Source of the DNA: Ensifer adhaerens
GTDB taxonomy: Bacteria > Pseudomonadota > Alphaproteobacteria > Rhizobiales > Rhizobiaceae
Assembly: GCF_001270265.1 (NCBI RefSeq)
Contig: NZ_LGAP01000003.1
Coordinates: 247,248-311,247 of the forward strand
DNA: 64,000 nucleotides
Direction: 5' to 3'
Shown: positions 43,154 to 51,419 of the stretch, one piece after another
Layout: every line of letters begins with the position of its first letter
How positions within the stretch are numbered: position 1 is the stretch's first letter
Made by a program: the position numbers and the translations under genes
Notes under the pieces: model-generated
Told to the model about the DNA's origin: nothing
The model's input: the letters and a program-made list of their open reading frames with translations, nothing else
Database searches by the model: none

Positions 43154-43613
43154 GGGACTGAATTCGTTTCAGGTCTGCGAGGGTCGCCCTTCGGTTGATG
43201 ATCGTGCGCCCTCGCGCATCCTTCATGATGTAACGGCCGCCACTGATCTCCTCGCTTATGCCATCGGCATGGCGCACGCCGATGCTGGAGGCACCGCCGC
43301 CGATAGCAGCTCCCCCGCCCCCGGCTCCCGTCGAATTGCCACGGGCGTTGCCGCCGCTCGATTTGTCTCTTTCGGACTTGCCGCCTCCGTTCCCTCCGCC
43401 GTTACCACCGCCATTTCCTCCGCCGTTTCCGCCACCGTTTCCGCCACCGTTGCCCCCACCATTGCCGTTGTTCTCCCCGCTCTTGGCAAAGGCGGCCTGG
43501 GGAACAAGTTCCAGCAACGAGCCGGCAGGGCCGACGGTATATGGAAGAGCTACCGCAAACAGACAAACGGCTCCCGAGCTGACTGCGGTAAGAAACTTCC
43601 GACGCGTAGGCAT
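43143..43613 (-). CDS. Tat-exported protein with a GNGGG repeat
   Basis: A 156-residue protein. The N-terminus [20 protein letters not shown] is a twin-arginine signal (TRRKFL). The mature part begins AKSGENN and runs into about seven tandem NGGG units encoded by 12-base-like repeats (about 43383-43470). The C-terminal 60 residues ([30 protein letters not shown]) look like a small folded domain. I do not recognise a family, but layout resembles the Gly-rich protein at 40171-40830. A palindrome-like site lies 71 bases before the ATG. Confidence 0.75.
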   Translation of the reverse strand: MPTRRKFLTAVSSGAVCLFAVALPYTVGPAGSLLELVPQAAFAKSGENNGNGGGNGGGNGGGNGGGNGGGNGGGNGGGKSERDKSSGGNARGNSTGAGGGGAAIGGGASSIGVRHADGISEEISGGRYIMKDARGRTIINRRATLADLKRIQSLIQ

Positions 43614-43683
43614 GACATCTCCTCAGAACTGAACTTTGCCGGCCCTTTACAGGCCGTCGAGATTACGCACGTTTGATAGAGCC

Positions 43684-43697
43684 ATAACCAAGGCCCT
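43684..43697. promoter_or_regulatory. Operator-like site C
   Basis: ATAACCAAGGCCCT matches AGGACCAAGGTCCT (reverse complement of site A) at 11 of 14 positions. It lies 71 bases before the Gly-repeat gene start. Confidence 0.45.
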
Positions 43698-43784
43698 TTC
43701 TGGCAGTGCTCGTCCCCCGTACCCTCGTCAACAAACGCCGGCAATGAAGGGACCAGGTGATTGAGACCGAGGTGGCTCCCCTGA

Positions 43785-44072
43785 TCAACGCATGGCAGCA
43801 GGCCGTCGTTGGGAAACGTGCACGCCGTCAGCCCGATCCATCCTCTCGAGAGAGGACATGAGCCGCGCCTCGATATCGCGACAAAGGACGTCGAGCTCAC
43901 GGATCGCTTCTGGCCGCGGATTATCTTCTGCCTGCAATCTGTGCAGCTCCATTACCACCAGGCTGTAGGCTTGCCACAGGTCAAGAAGAGACTCCAGGGC
44001 GTGTATGCTGATTGCCGGCTCCTGCGGATCCGGCGGGGAAAGAAGTCGGCGCAGAGAGTTCTTGATCGACAT
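43785..44072 (-). CDS. Small hypothetical protein
   Basis: A 95-residue soluble, helical and rather charged protein (MSIKNSLRRLLSPPDPQEPA start; ALESLLDLWQAYSLVVMELHRLQAE and ELDVLCRDIEARLMSSLERMD helices). No domain recognised. It carries an operator-like site (44156-44168) 84 bases upstream and so may belong to the same regulon as the Gly-rich proteins. Spacing and coding character are reasonable, but the call rests on the open frame. Confidence 0.5.
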   Translation of the reverse strand: MSIKNSLRRLLSPPDPQEPAISIHALESLLDLWQAYSLVVMELHRLQAEDNPRPEAIRELDVLCRDIEARLMSSLERMDRADGVHVSQRRPAAMR

Positions 44073-44155
44073 GTTCGCGACACCAGCCCAACAATCCTAT
44101 CAGCCTGCGGAACAAGCGGGTTTGTGTCAAAGCGGACTGAAGTCGGATCAGACGT

Positions 44156-44168
44156 AGGACCAAAGTCC
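44156..44168. promoter_or_regulatory. Operator-like site B
   Basis: AGGACCAAAGTCC, 84 bases before the start of the minus-strand gene at 44072. It is nearly identical to the reverse complement of site A (AGGACCAAGGTCC). Confidence 0.55.
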
Positions 44169-44238
44169 GCGACCGTGACAACTCACGGCATTTTTTGATG
44201 CCGTTACCGTGTCTCGGGTTTGTTCTCCAACTGAAACC

Positions 44239-44262
44239 GCCCCCCGTCGCAGGGGCCTTTTT
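44239..44262 (+). terminator. Orphan rho-independent terminator
   Basis: GCCCC and GGGGC flank an eight-base loop and are followed by CTTTTT. No coding gene on the plus strand ends here, so it may terminate a small RNA starting after 44073. Confidence 0.45.
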
Positions 44263-44601
44263 CTGTTCAGCACGCGGCGCAATCTCGAAATTTGAGAGTT
44301 GCATCGTGCGATATCGTAGGAGCATCGCGGATGCGCAGAACCTTGCGCTTCCCGTCTACATCTGGGTTTGTGAACAAAATCAGCGACGTCCCGTTGTTCA
44401 GGACGAGAGAGGACAAACGAAATTTCTCGGACGCCATCTTGAATTTGCACGCGAAGCGCGAATATCCAGGCAGTCATATGCCGTTTTGGTGCATTCCCCT
44501 AGGTAATCTGCGCGGTGCATAAAGTTGTAGATAGCTAGGAAAGGGAATATCCATAAAACTGCACTAGACCGATTATCGTCAGTGAATCGGGAGCTGGATG
44601 C

Positions 44602-45363
44602 ATGCAGAGAGAGGTACCATTCAACGGGCAGAAGGACTGGCGGATCGTGCGCTATGTCCTCGGCGGCATCGTTGGTTTCGCCATCCTCGCCCAGGTCCTG
44701 GTCTATCTCAGCCTGGTTGCTCTCGTCGATCGCCCCTATGCGGCGGCCGTTGTGGGCGCGGCTTTGATTTCCTTGCTGATGGGTGTGCCGCTGATCGTCA
44801 TCGCGGCCATGCAGTTTCGCCGGGCCCAGCGTCTCCGCAACCAGATCAACCATGTCGTTGCCCATGACACCACGACCGGCTGCGTCACCGGCCGCGGGCT
44901 CGTCCAGTATGTCAATGGTCTTGAGCGCCGCCGTCAACGCGCTGTCGAGGAGCTTCACGGGGCTCTCATCCATCTGCGGATCAACAACCTCGACGATGTC
45001 GGCGCCGCCTTCGGCCCGGAATGGAGCGAGGAACTGCTGCAATTTGTCGCCTCGACCATCAGCACCTCGGTGCGGCGCGATGATATCGTCGCGCGAACCG
45101 GCCCAGCGAGCTTCGACGTCCTGTTGGTCGGTGCGACCGAAGTCGATGCCGACCAGGTTTGCACCCGCCTGACGAAAGCGCTGACCTCGTCGCACTTCTC
45201 TGCCGATGGCAGCAAGGTCGATCTCGCCCTCAGCGTTGGTGGTGCGTTGTTCGAGGGCAGCGTCGATCTGGAACGGCTGCGCCGTGCCGCAGCCTCGGAG
45301 ACCGTTGCGGTTGCTGCCGGGGCAACTCAGAGCGTCGGTTTCGTCCGTCTGCCTTCGGCCTGA
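44602..45363 (+). CDS. Membrane protein with a degenerate GGDEF domain
   Basis: A 253-residue protein. Two N-terminal membrane helices (about residues 17-38 and 44-66) precede a GGDEF-type domain that starts HDTTTGCVTGRGL. The active-site GGDEF is replaced by GPASF (in ARTGPASFDVLLVG), so catalytic acidic residues are absent and it should not make cyclic-di-GMP. It could bind nucleotide or act as an adaptor. It lies just upstream of a Lap-type secretion cluster, a system usually controlled by c-di-GMP, so a regulatory role there is plausible (inference). Confidence 0.82.
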   Translation: MQREVPFNGQKDWRIVRYVLGGIVGFAILAQVLVYLSLVALVDRPYAAAVVGAALISLLMGVPLIVIAAMQFRRAQRLRNQINHVVAHDTTTGCVTGRGLVQYVNGLERRRQRAVEELHGALIHLRINNLDDVGAAFGPEWSEELLQFVASTISTSVRRDDIVARTGPASFDVLLVGATEVDADQVCTRLTKALTSSHFSADGSKVDLALSVGGALFEGSVDLERLRRAAASETVAVAAGATQSVGFVRLPSA

Positions 45364-45730
45364 ATCGATGCAGGCCCGGCGCCCGCACCAGCTCAGTCCA
45401 TAGTCTTCGCTCGCAGCGGCTGAAGTGAAGCCACCGCATTCGCGTCGGCGTTAAGTTGAGGGCGGTGTTCTGGTCGATCTGAGCCGGCTCAGGTCCTGGA
45501 GCAGTTCCGCACGCTCCATTTCTTTTCAATAGGTTAAAAGATTCTCGTGCAGCGGGACGGCTGTTCCATTTTTGCAACATAGCCGTGCGAAAGCTTGCGG
45601 TGGTCTGGAACGACCCCAAATTTGGTGGCCGCGTTTTATTACCGCTGTATTATTTAGCAGGCAGGTTTCTGCAGTTTTAACGTCCGCCTGGATTTGCTGG
45701 CGTGACGAACTGATTGCGAGGGGGATAGTA
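45364..45730. other. Intergenic region, 367 bases, promoter of the secretion operon
   Basis: Relatively AT-rich in its right half. It contains TGTATTATTTAG (45646-45657), also found before lapG. The tolC open frame extends into it from 45572, but that stretch has no signal peptide or homology and is taken as noncoding. Confidence 0.5.
45646..45657. promoter_or_regulatory. 12-base AT-rich motif before the tolC-like gene
   Basis: TGTATTATTTAG, flanked by CTG and CAG arms, 74 bases before the TTG start. The same 12 bases occur before lapG at 52411-52422. Confidence 0.4.
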
Positions 45731-47176
45731 TTGACCGTGGGGAAAACCTTAAAGGGCGGATTGTTTTCCATTCTGCTCGCGTCGACCGTGTTCGCGGGGA
45801 GTGCGGCCGAAGCGATGACGCTCAGGGAAGCGCTTCAAATCGCAATGGAATCGAACCCTGAGATTGGGCAATCGATGGAGAACCGCGAGGCGATCGAGTT
45901 CGAACTTCGGCAGGCCCGCGGTCTCTATCTGCCGAGCGTCGATTTGGAGGCTTCGACGGGTGCTCGCCATCTCGAGGACAACAGTCGTCGACTCGCCTCC
46001 ATCGAAAACGACCCGCTCTATCCTTCCGATGTCGGTTTGACCATTACGCAGAAACTGTTCGATGGCGGCGGCCGACGGGCCGAGCTGGAGCGGCAGGCAG
46101 CACGCGTCGATAGCGCCTCCTTCCGCGTCCTGGAACGTTCCGAAACGATCGGCCTGCAGATCGTCCGCGAGTACTTCGAATATATTCTCCAGCAGCAGAT
46201 CGTGGCGGAGGCTCGCAAAAATGTCGGCGTGCATCAGCAGATCCTGTCGGATATCAGCTCGCTGATATCCGGGGGCGCTTTGACCGATGCGGATCGCCAG
46301 CAAGCAAGTGAACGGCTACTTAACGCAAAGGCTCGCCTGCAGGAAGCGGAAGAAGCGCTCGACACCGTCAAGATCAGCTTCAATCGCCTGGTCGGCCAGC
46401 CGCTGACCATGCCGTCCATGCCCAAGTCGGTTGCCGGCGCCCTACCCAACACGCTGGAGACGGCGATCGGGATCGCCCGCGGCAACAATCCGCGCATCAA
46501 GGCCGCTGACGCCGACATCAGTGTCGCCGATTCGCAGGTCAAGGCCGCGCGCTCGAACATGCTTCCCGAAGTCTTTGCCGAAGGGCGCGTGCGCACCGGC
46601 AACGATATAGACGGCTCTACCGGCAATACCTGGGACGCGCAGGCACGGATCGTCGCGAAGTGGAATCTCTATCGCGGCGGCATCGACATCGCCAACGAAC
46701 AGGAGCAGATGCGTCGATCGAGCGAGCAGCGGCTGGTGTTCCACCAGGCGCATCGTGAGGTCGAGGAGGCCGTTCGCATTTCCTGGGAGCGCCGCACGAG
46801 CCAGTATGACATTGCCCGCACACTGAATGCGCAGGCCCAGATGAACGTGCAGCTCGTCGAGTCCTACCGCGAGCAGCTCAAGGTTGGCCAGCGTTCGCTG
46901 CTCGATGTGCTGAGCGCGCAGAACGCGCGCTTCAACGTCAGCATCCTGGCGAAGACGTCGCAGTACGCAGCCTTGTTTGCCGAATATCGCCTGCTTGCCG
47001 CGACCGGACAACTTCTGTCGACGATGCAGATCAAGGCACCGGCTCAATCCGAAGCCTACGCGCGCACCGAGTTCAATGTTCCAGCCACGCCTGCTACGGA
47101 AACCTATCGCCGTGTCCCGTCGCGCCAGACAAACGACTTGCCGCTCGACTTGTTGGCGCCGATCCGGCAAAAATAA
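45731..47176 (+). CDS. lapE: TolC-family outer membrane secretion protein (LapE-like)
   Basis: A 481-residue outer membrane efflux protein. A signal peptide (about residues 1-29, ending SAAEA) precedes MTLREALQIAMESNPEIGQS, the usual TolC start. Two OEP repeats follow, with DVGLTITQKLFDGGGRRAELERQAARVDSA in the first and KVGQRSLLDVLSAQNARFNVS in the second. The start is TTG at 45731 with GAGGGG eight bases before it; a GTG two codons later is possible. It forms the outer membrane duct with the ABC exporter and HlyD-type adaptor encoded next. Confidence 0.88.
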   Translation: MTVGKTLKGGLFSILLASTVFAGSAAEAMTLREALQIAMESNPEIGQSMENREAIEFELRQARGLYLPSVDLEASTGARHLEDNSRRLASIENDPLYPSDVGLTITQKLFDGGGRRAELERQAARVDSASFRVLERSETIGLQIVREYFEYILQQQIVAEARKNVGVHQQILSDISSLISGGALTDADRQQASERLLNAKARLQEAEEALDTVKISFNRLVGQPLTMPSMPKSVAGALPNTLETAIGIARGNNPRIKAADADISVADSQVKAARSNMLPEVFAEGRVRTGNDIDGSTGNTWDAQARIVAKWNLYRGGIDIANEQEQMRRSSEQRLVFHQAHREVEEAVRISWERRTSQYDIARTLNAQAQMNVQLVESYREQLKVGQRSLLDVLSAQNARFNVSILAKTSQYAALFAEYRLLAATGQLLSTMQIKAPAQSEAYARTEFNVPATPATETYRRVPSRQTNDLPLDLLAPIRQK

Positions 47177-47209
47177 CAGTCCTCGTGAGGGCGGACACAA
47201 CCGGTGGTG

Positions 47210-49387
47210 ATGCAAGGTATCGACAGGCATGCGCAGATTAGCCCGAGCCTGACCGGCTTTTCCGAGGCGTTCAAGGAGATTTGCATCTTCTTGAACCGCC
47301 CCTCGTCAGACAGTGTGCTCTATTCCGACGTCCCCTTCGACGCCCGGTCGCCGAGCGCTGAAGACGTCTCCCGCATAGCCGAACGGGTGGGTCTGGAGAC
47401 AGAACTCGTTTCGACGCGCGCGCTTACCAATCGCGATTTCGTGTTCCCGCTGCTGCTCATCTTTCGCGACGGCAGCGCCAGGGCGTTGTTGGAAGAGGCT
47501 CTGGACGGCACTCTCAGCCTTTCGAACAAGGTGGGCAGGCCCGACGAACCGGCTATCAAGCTGTCTGATCTGCAACTCGGTGGGCTCGCCTATGCCGTGT
47601 CGTTCTCGGCCACCTATTTGAATGCGGCGGCCGGCCGGGGCGTGGGCGAGGCGCGCAACATCGACCGCCGGCACTGGTTGACCGCGACGATCAAGCCCTT
47701 CTGGCAAGCCTATGTGCAGGTGGCGATCGCGGCATTCTTCATCAACGTCCTGGCGCTCGCCGCGCCGCTCTTCACGATGAACGTCTACGATCGCATCCTG
47801 CCGAACAAGGCGATCGCGACGCTTTGGGTTCTGGCGCTGGGCATCAGCACCGCCATCCTCTTCGACTTTCTGTTGAAGACGGTGCGCGCGGCGCTGATCG
47901 ACTACGCTGGCCGAAAGGCCGATCTGAAACTCTCCTACATGCTGTTCGAGAAGATCCTGCATGCAACCATGGCCTCGCGGCCGCCGTCCACCGGTGAATA
48001 TGCCAACCGGGCGATGCAGTACGAATTCGTGCGGGAGTTTTTCACGTCGAACACGCTCAGCACGATCATCGACAGTCTTTTCGTCTTCGTCTTCATCGCG
48101 GCCATCTATGCGGTCGCGGGCTGGATCGCGCTCGTTCCGGCGATCGCTTTTATCTTGAGCCTCCTGATTGGCTACGTCGCGCAGTATAAGATCGGCCACC
48201 GCGTCGCCGCGGCTTCGAACGAATCCGCCCAGCGCCAGGCGCTGCTGGTCGAGACCATCGGCGCGATCGAGACGGTGAAAACGCTGCAATCGGAAAAACA
48301 ACTCCTTCGCCGCTGGAACGAACTGGCCAAGCATTCCTCGAACACGGCGGAGCAGATCAAGGAAATTTCCTCCTGGGCGTCACACGCGACGCAGTTCGTG
48401 CAGCAATTGGTGACGGTCTGCATTGTCGTGGCCGGCGCCTATGAATTCACGGAGGGAAATATCTCCTCCGGCGCGATCATCGCCGCGAGCATGTTGGCTG
48501 GCCGCGCCGTCGCACCCCTCGGCCAGATTGCAATGACGCTGGCGCGGCTGCGCCAGGCGCTTCTGTCACTGCGGATCCTGAATGCGGTGATGGAGCAGCC
48601 GGAGGACAGACCCGATACGATCGGTTTCGTCAATCGCGAGATCCGCAACGGCAGCATTTCCTTCGTCAATCTCGAGTTCGCCTATCCGGGTAACGACCAC
48701 AAGGTGGTCAGTGGTATGAACGTAACGATCAAGGCGGGCGAGCGGGTCGGCATCATCGGCCGCATCGGCTCCGGAAAGACGACGATCGGCCGCCTTCTGG
48801 GGGGGCTCTATCCGCCAAGCGCCGGGCGCATCCTGCTCGATGGCGTCGATATCCGGCAACTGCACCCTTCCGTCGTTCGCTCGGCGGTCTCGTTCGTGTC
48901 GCAGAATTCCGACCTGTTCTCGGGCACCATCAAGGAAAACCTCCTGATGGCGAATCCGACCGCGAGCGATGAAGAAGTGGTCGCGGCAGCGCGGCTCGCC
49001 GGGGTCGACGAATTCGTTTCCTACCATCCACGCGGCTACGACATGCCTGTGGGTGAGCGCGGTTCGCAGCTTTCCGGCGGGCAACGCCAGGCGGTTGCCA
49101 TCGCCCGGCTGCTGTTGCGAAAGCCGAAGATCGTTTTCCTTGATGAACCCTCCGGGGCGATGGACCTCGCCAGCGAACGCGAGCTGATAAACAAGCTCTC
49201 CAATGTCTTCAGCAGCGATGTCACTCTGGTGATCTCGACGCATCGCCACAGCATGCTGAGCCTCGTCGATCGGCTACTGGTCCTCGACCGCGGGCGCGTC
49301 GTTGCCGATGGTCCGAAGGCCGAGGTCATCGAGCAGTTGCAAAGGCGGCCCGGTCCTTCCGGCCCACCGGCGGGAGCTGGCCTATGA
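47210..49387 (+). CDS. lapB: Type I secretion ABC exporter (LapB-like)
   Basis: A 725-residue exporter. The N-terminal about 130 residues form a C39-peptidase-like domain without the catalytic Cys, as in LapB and HlyB, so it does not cleave a double-glycine leader. The membrane domain (about 160-450) is followed by the ATPase domain with Walker A GRIGSGKTT, signature LSGGQRQAVAIARLL and Walker B IVFLDEPSGAMD. The ATG at 47210 is preceded by two in-frame GTG codons, at 47204 and 47207. Substrates of this class are very large RTX adhesins; none is encoded in the window. Confidence 0.92.
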   Translation: MQGIDRHAQISPSLTGFSEAFKEICIFLNRPSSDSVLYSDVPFDARSPSAEDVSRIAERVGLETELVSTRALTNRDFVFPLLLIFRDGSARALLEEALDGTLSLSNKVGRPDEPAIKLSDLQLGGLAYAVSFSATYLNAAAGRGVGEARNIDRRHWLTATIKPFWQAYVQVAIAAFFINVLALAAPLFTMNVYDRILPNKAIATLWVLALGISTAILFDFLLKTVRAALIDYAGRKADLKLSYMLFEKILHATMASRPPSTGEYANRAMQYEFVREFFTSNTLSTIIDSLFVFVFIAAIYAVAGWIALVPAIAFILSLLIGYVAQYKIGHRVAAASNESAQRQALLVETIGAIETVKTLQSEKQLLRRWNELAKHSSNTAEQIKEISSWASHATQFVQQLVTVCIVVAGAYEFTEGNISSGAIIAASMLAGRAVAPLGQIAMTLARLRQALLSLRILNAVMEQPEDRPDTIGFVNREIRNGSISFVNLEFAYPGNDHKVVSGMNVTIKAGERVGIIGRIGSGKTTIGRLLGGLYPPSAGRILLDGVDIRQLHPSVVRSAVSFVSQNSDLFSGTIKENLLMANPTASDEEVVAAARLAGVDEFVSYHPRGYDMPVGERGSQLSGGQRQAVAIARLLLRKPKIVFLDEPSGAMDLASERELINKLSNVFSSDVTLVISTHRHSMLSLVDRLLVLDRGRVVADGPKAEVIEQLQRRPGPSGPPAGAGL

Positions 49388-49447
49388 TGCACGTCTTCAG
49401 CAAGAGCGCGAAACGAAGCCGGTCGGCAAGTGGCGGAAGGTGCCAGC

Positions 49448-50728
49448 ATGACTGAGAAACCGCCGCTTGCCGCGCGCGCCGGGCTGCTTGTCGTAGGCTT
49501 GCTGATCAGTTCTTTCGTCGCCTGGGCGGCGATCGCCGAGGTGGATGAGATCGCCCGCGGAGAAGGCAAGGTCATCCCCGTCTCAAAGACGCAGATCATC
49601 CAGTCGAGTGAGCCCGGCATCGTGCGCGAGATCGCGGTGCAGCCAGGGCAGGTTGTTCGCCGCGGCGATCTGATCCTCCGGCTTGACGATACTGCGAGCG
49701 GCTCCTCGCTTGGCGAGCTCGAGGCGAAGGCACGATCATTGCGCGCGCAAATCGCGCGGCTGGAGCTCGAGGAGACCGGCGCCTACGACGCAAAATACAA
49801 ATGTCCTGAGGAAATCACCAAGGTCGCGCCGGCCATATGCGCCAACGAAGAACAGCTGCTTCAAGCCAAGGCCGGTAATTTTAACAACAAGCTGTCGGTC
49901 ATGCAGGCACGTGAAGGCCAGCGCCAGAAGGAACTGGCCGAAGCACAGGCGAACATCAACCGGCTGACGGAGAGCTTGCGGCTAACCGAGCGCGAGCAGG
50001 AGCTGCTCGCGCCGATGGTCAAGCGTAAGCTCGTCGCGCAGACCGAGTCGCTCAGGGTCGAGAAGGAGCTGACCGATACCCGGGGTCAGCTCGCCCTCTG
50101 GAAGGAGTCGGTCGGAAAGCTCGAGGAGGCACTCAGGGAGGCAACCCTGCAGGTGACGGAACTTTCGCTGCAACTGAAGCAGGAGGCCCTGGCGGAGAAA
50201 ACCGAGGCGCTGTCGCAGCTTTCCGTAATCGAGGAAACCATCCGCGGTGCCAGCAGCCGGGTCGCCAACACCGACATTCGCTCGCCGGTCGACGGCATCA
50301 TCAATACACTGGATGTCAACACGGTCGGCGCCTATGTGACGCCCGGTGGGGTGATCGCAGGCGTCGTCCCAACGTCAGAGATTCTGCTTGTCGAGGCCCG
50401 GCTTTCGCCGCGGGATGTTGCCTTCGTGCGCGCCGGTCAGCCGGCGCTGATCAAGATATCGGCCTATGATTTCTCGATTTACGGCGGCCTCGGCGGTGTC
50501 GTCGAGACCGTCAGCGCGGACAGCCTGGTCGATCAGAACAACGGCGAAACCTACTATCTCGTACGCGTCAAGACCGACACGGCCGCGCTCATGAAGGATG
50601 GCCGCGAATATGCCATCATGCCCGGCATGATTGCGTCGGTGGATATCATGACCGGCAAGAAGACGATCCTTGCGTATCTGATGAAACCGATCAACAAGGC
50701 GCGCGAGGAAGCTCTGCGGGAGCGCTGA
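49448..50728 (+). CDS. lapC: HlyD-family membrane fusion protein (LapC-like)
   Basis: A 426-residue periplasmic adaptor with one N-terminal membrane helix (about residues 12-33). Lipoyl-like half motifs VDEIARGEGKVIPVSKTQIIQSSEPGIVREI and RSPVDGIINTLDVNTVGAYV enclose a long coiled coil (about 110-270). The C-terminal P-x-M-x-A-x-V-x-I signature appears as MPGMIASVDIMTGKKTILAYLMKPI. The ATG at 49448 has GGAAGG eight bases before it; a GTG at 49430 is an alternative. It links LapB to the TolC duct. Confidence 0.92.
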   Translation: MTEKPPLAARAGLLVVGLLISSFVAWAAIAEVDEIARGEGKVIPVSKTQIIQSSEPGIVREIAVQPGQVVRRGDLILRLDDTASGSSLGELEAKARSLRAQIARLELEETGAYDAKYKCPEEITKVAPAICANEEQLLQAKAGNFNNKLSVMQAREGQRQKELAEAQANINRLTESLRLTEREQELLAPMVKRKLVAQTESLRVEKELTDTRGQLALWKESVGKLEEALREATLQVTELSLQLKQEALAEKTEALSQLSVIEETIRGASSRVANTDIRSPVDGIINTLDVNTVGAYVTPGGVIAGVVPTSEILLVEARLSPRDVAFVRAGQPALIKISAYDFSIYGGLGGVVETVSADSLVDQNNGETYYLVRVKTDTAALMKDGREYAIMPGMIASVDIMTGKKTILAYLMKPINKAREEALRER

Positions 50729-50731
50729 CCA

Positions 50732-51340
50732 ATGAACGAGACGCCGCCTCCCCCGTCCGAAAAGGACCTGAGCGCGCTGCGGTTCCGGGTCGTCACCGTC
50801 GGTGGTCAGCGCCACGGAATTAAGCTCGAGGAGATCTATTGGCAGAGCCTTGGCGAGCTTGCCGCGCGGCATGGCCGCAAGCTAGCCGATATCGTTGCCG
50901 CCTGCGAAAGAGAACTTGAGGGCGAAGGCAACCTGACGGCGCGGCTGCGCTATATCGCCACCCGCCACCTGCGCGACGAGCTTTCGGCGGCCAAGGCGCG
51001 CAGCAATCTGGCGATAGTCACGAGCCAGGTCCGCGCAAGCCCGTCGCCAGCCTTTGCGCTCACAGGGGGCAAGCATATCATTGCCTACAACCCCCCATTC
51101 CTCTCCTTCGTCCAATCTCGTGTCCTGCGGTCGCAGCAGCCAGAGCCAGCCCGGGGCTTGAAGCTTTCCTTCGACGTTCAGTTTGTCGATCTCGTCGGCC
51201 GCCTGAAATCGGCTCCCGGCGAGCCGCAATCGGCCGGCTTCACCATAGGAGTGCAGGGACAGGTCACGCGGGGCAAGCTCAACGCCGCCCTCGCCCCACT
51301 CTCTGATCAGGACGTGATCATCGGCTTTATTCTGATCTGA
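50732..51340 (+). CDS. Ribbon-helix-helix (RHH_4) domain protein
   Basis: A 202-residue protein. The N-terminal 60 residues (RFRVVTVGGQRHGIKLEEIYWQSLGELAARHGRKLADIVAACE) match the RHH_4 family. The C-terminal about 130 residues are not recognised; they include IVTSQVRASPSPAFALTGGKH and a region rich in beta strands. It starts three bases after lapC, so it is in the secretion operon. RHH_4 proteins are thought to bind DNA, so it may regulate the operon; the C-terminal domain could sense a signal (inference). Confidence 0.78.
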   Translation: MNETPPPPSEKDLSALRFRVVTVGGQRHGIKLEEIYWQSLGELAARHGRKLADIVAACERELEGEGNLTARLRYIATRHLRDELSAAKARSNLAIVTSQVRASPSPAFALTGGKHIIAYNPPFLSFVQSRVLRSQQPEPARGLKLSFDVQFVDLVGRLKSAPGEPQSAGFTIGVQGQVTRGKLNAALAPLSDQDVIIGFILI

Positions 51341-51419
51341 TGACGCGGCACCATCGCTGCCGCAGCGCAGGTTGGCACGATAATGGCGATTTCGAACGGC
51401 GACCCGTGCGGCGAAAGGT

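Larger units (their letters stand above)
44073..44601. other. Intergenic region, 529 bases, with an orphan terminator
   Basis: Separates the small hypothetical gene (minus strand) from the GGDEF gene (plus strand). It contains operator-like site B at 44156 and a plus-strand terminator at 44239-44262 that ends no visible gene. Open frames here (such as 44148-44477 on the minus strand) show no family resemblance. Confidence 0.5.

Noticed and set aside
43383..43470. Short tandem repeats that could suggest a CRISPR-like array
   Set aside because: The 12-base period is codon-based and encodes the NGGG repeat; there are no spacers.
44148..44477. Minus-strand frame of 109 codons
   Set aside because: Crosses the orphan terminator and has no coding features.
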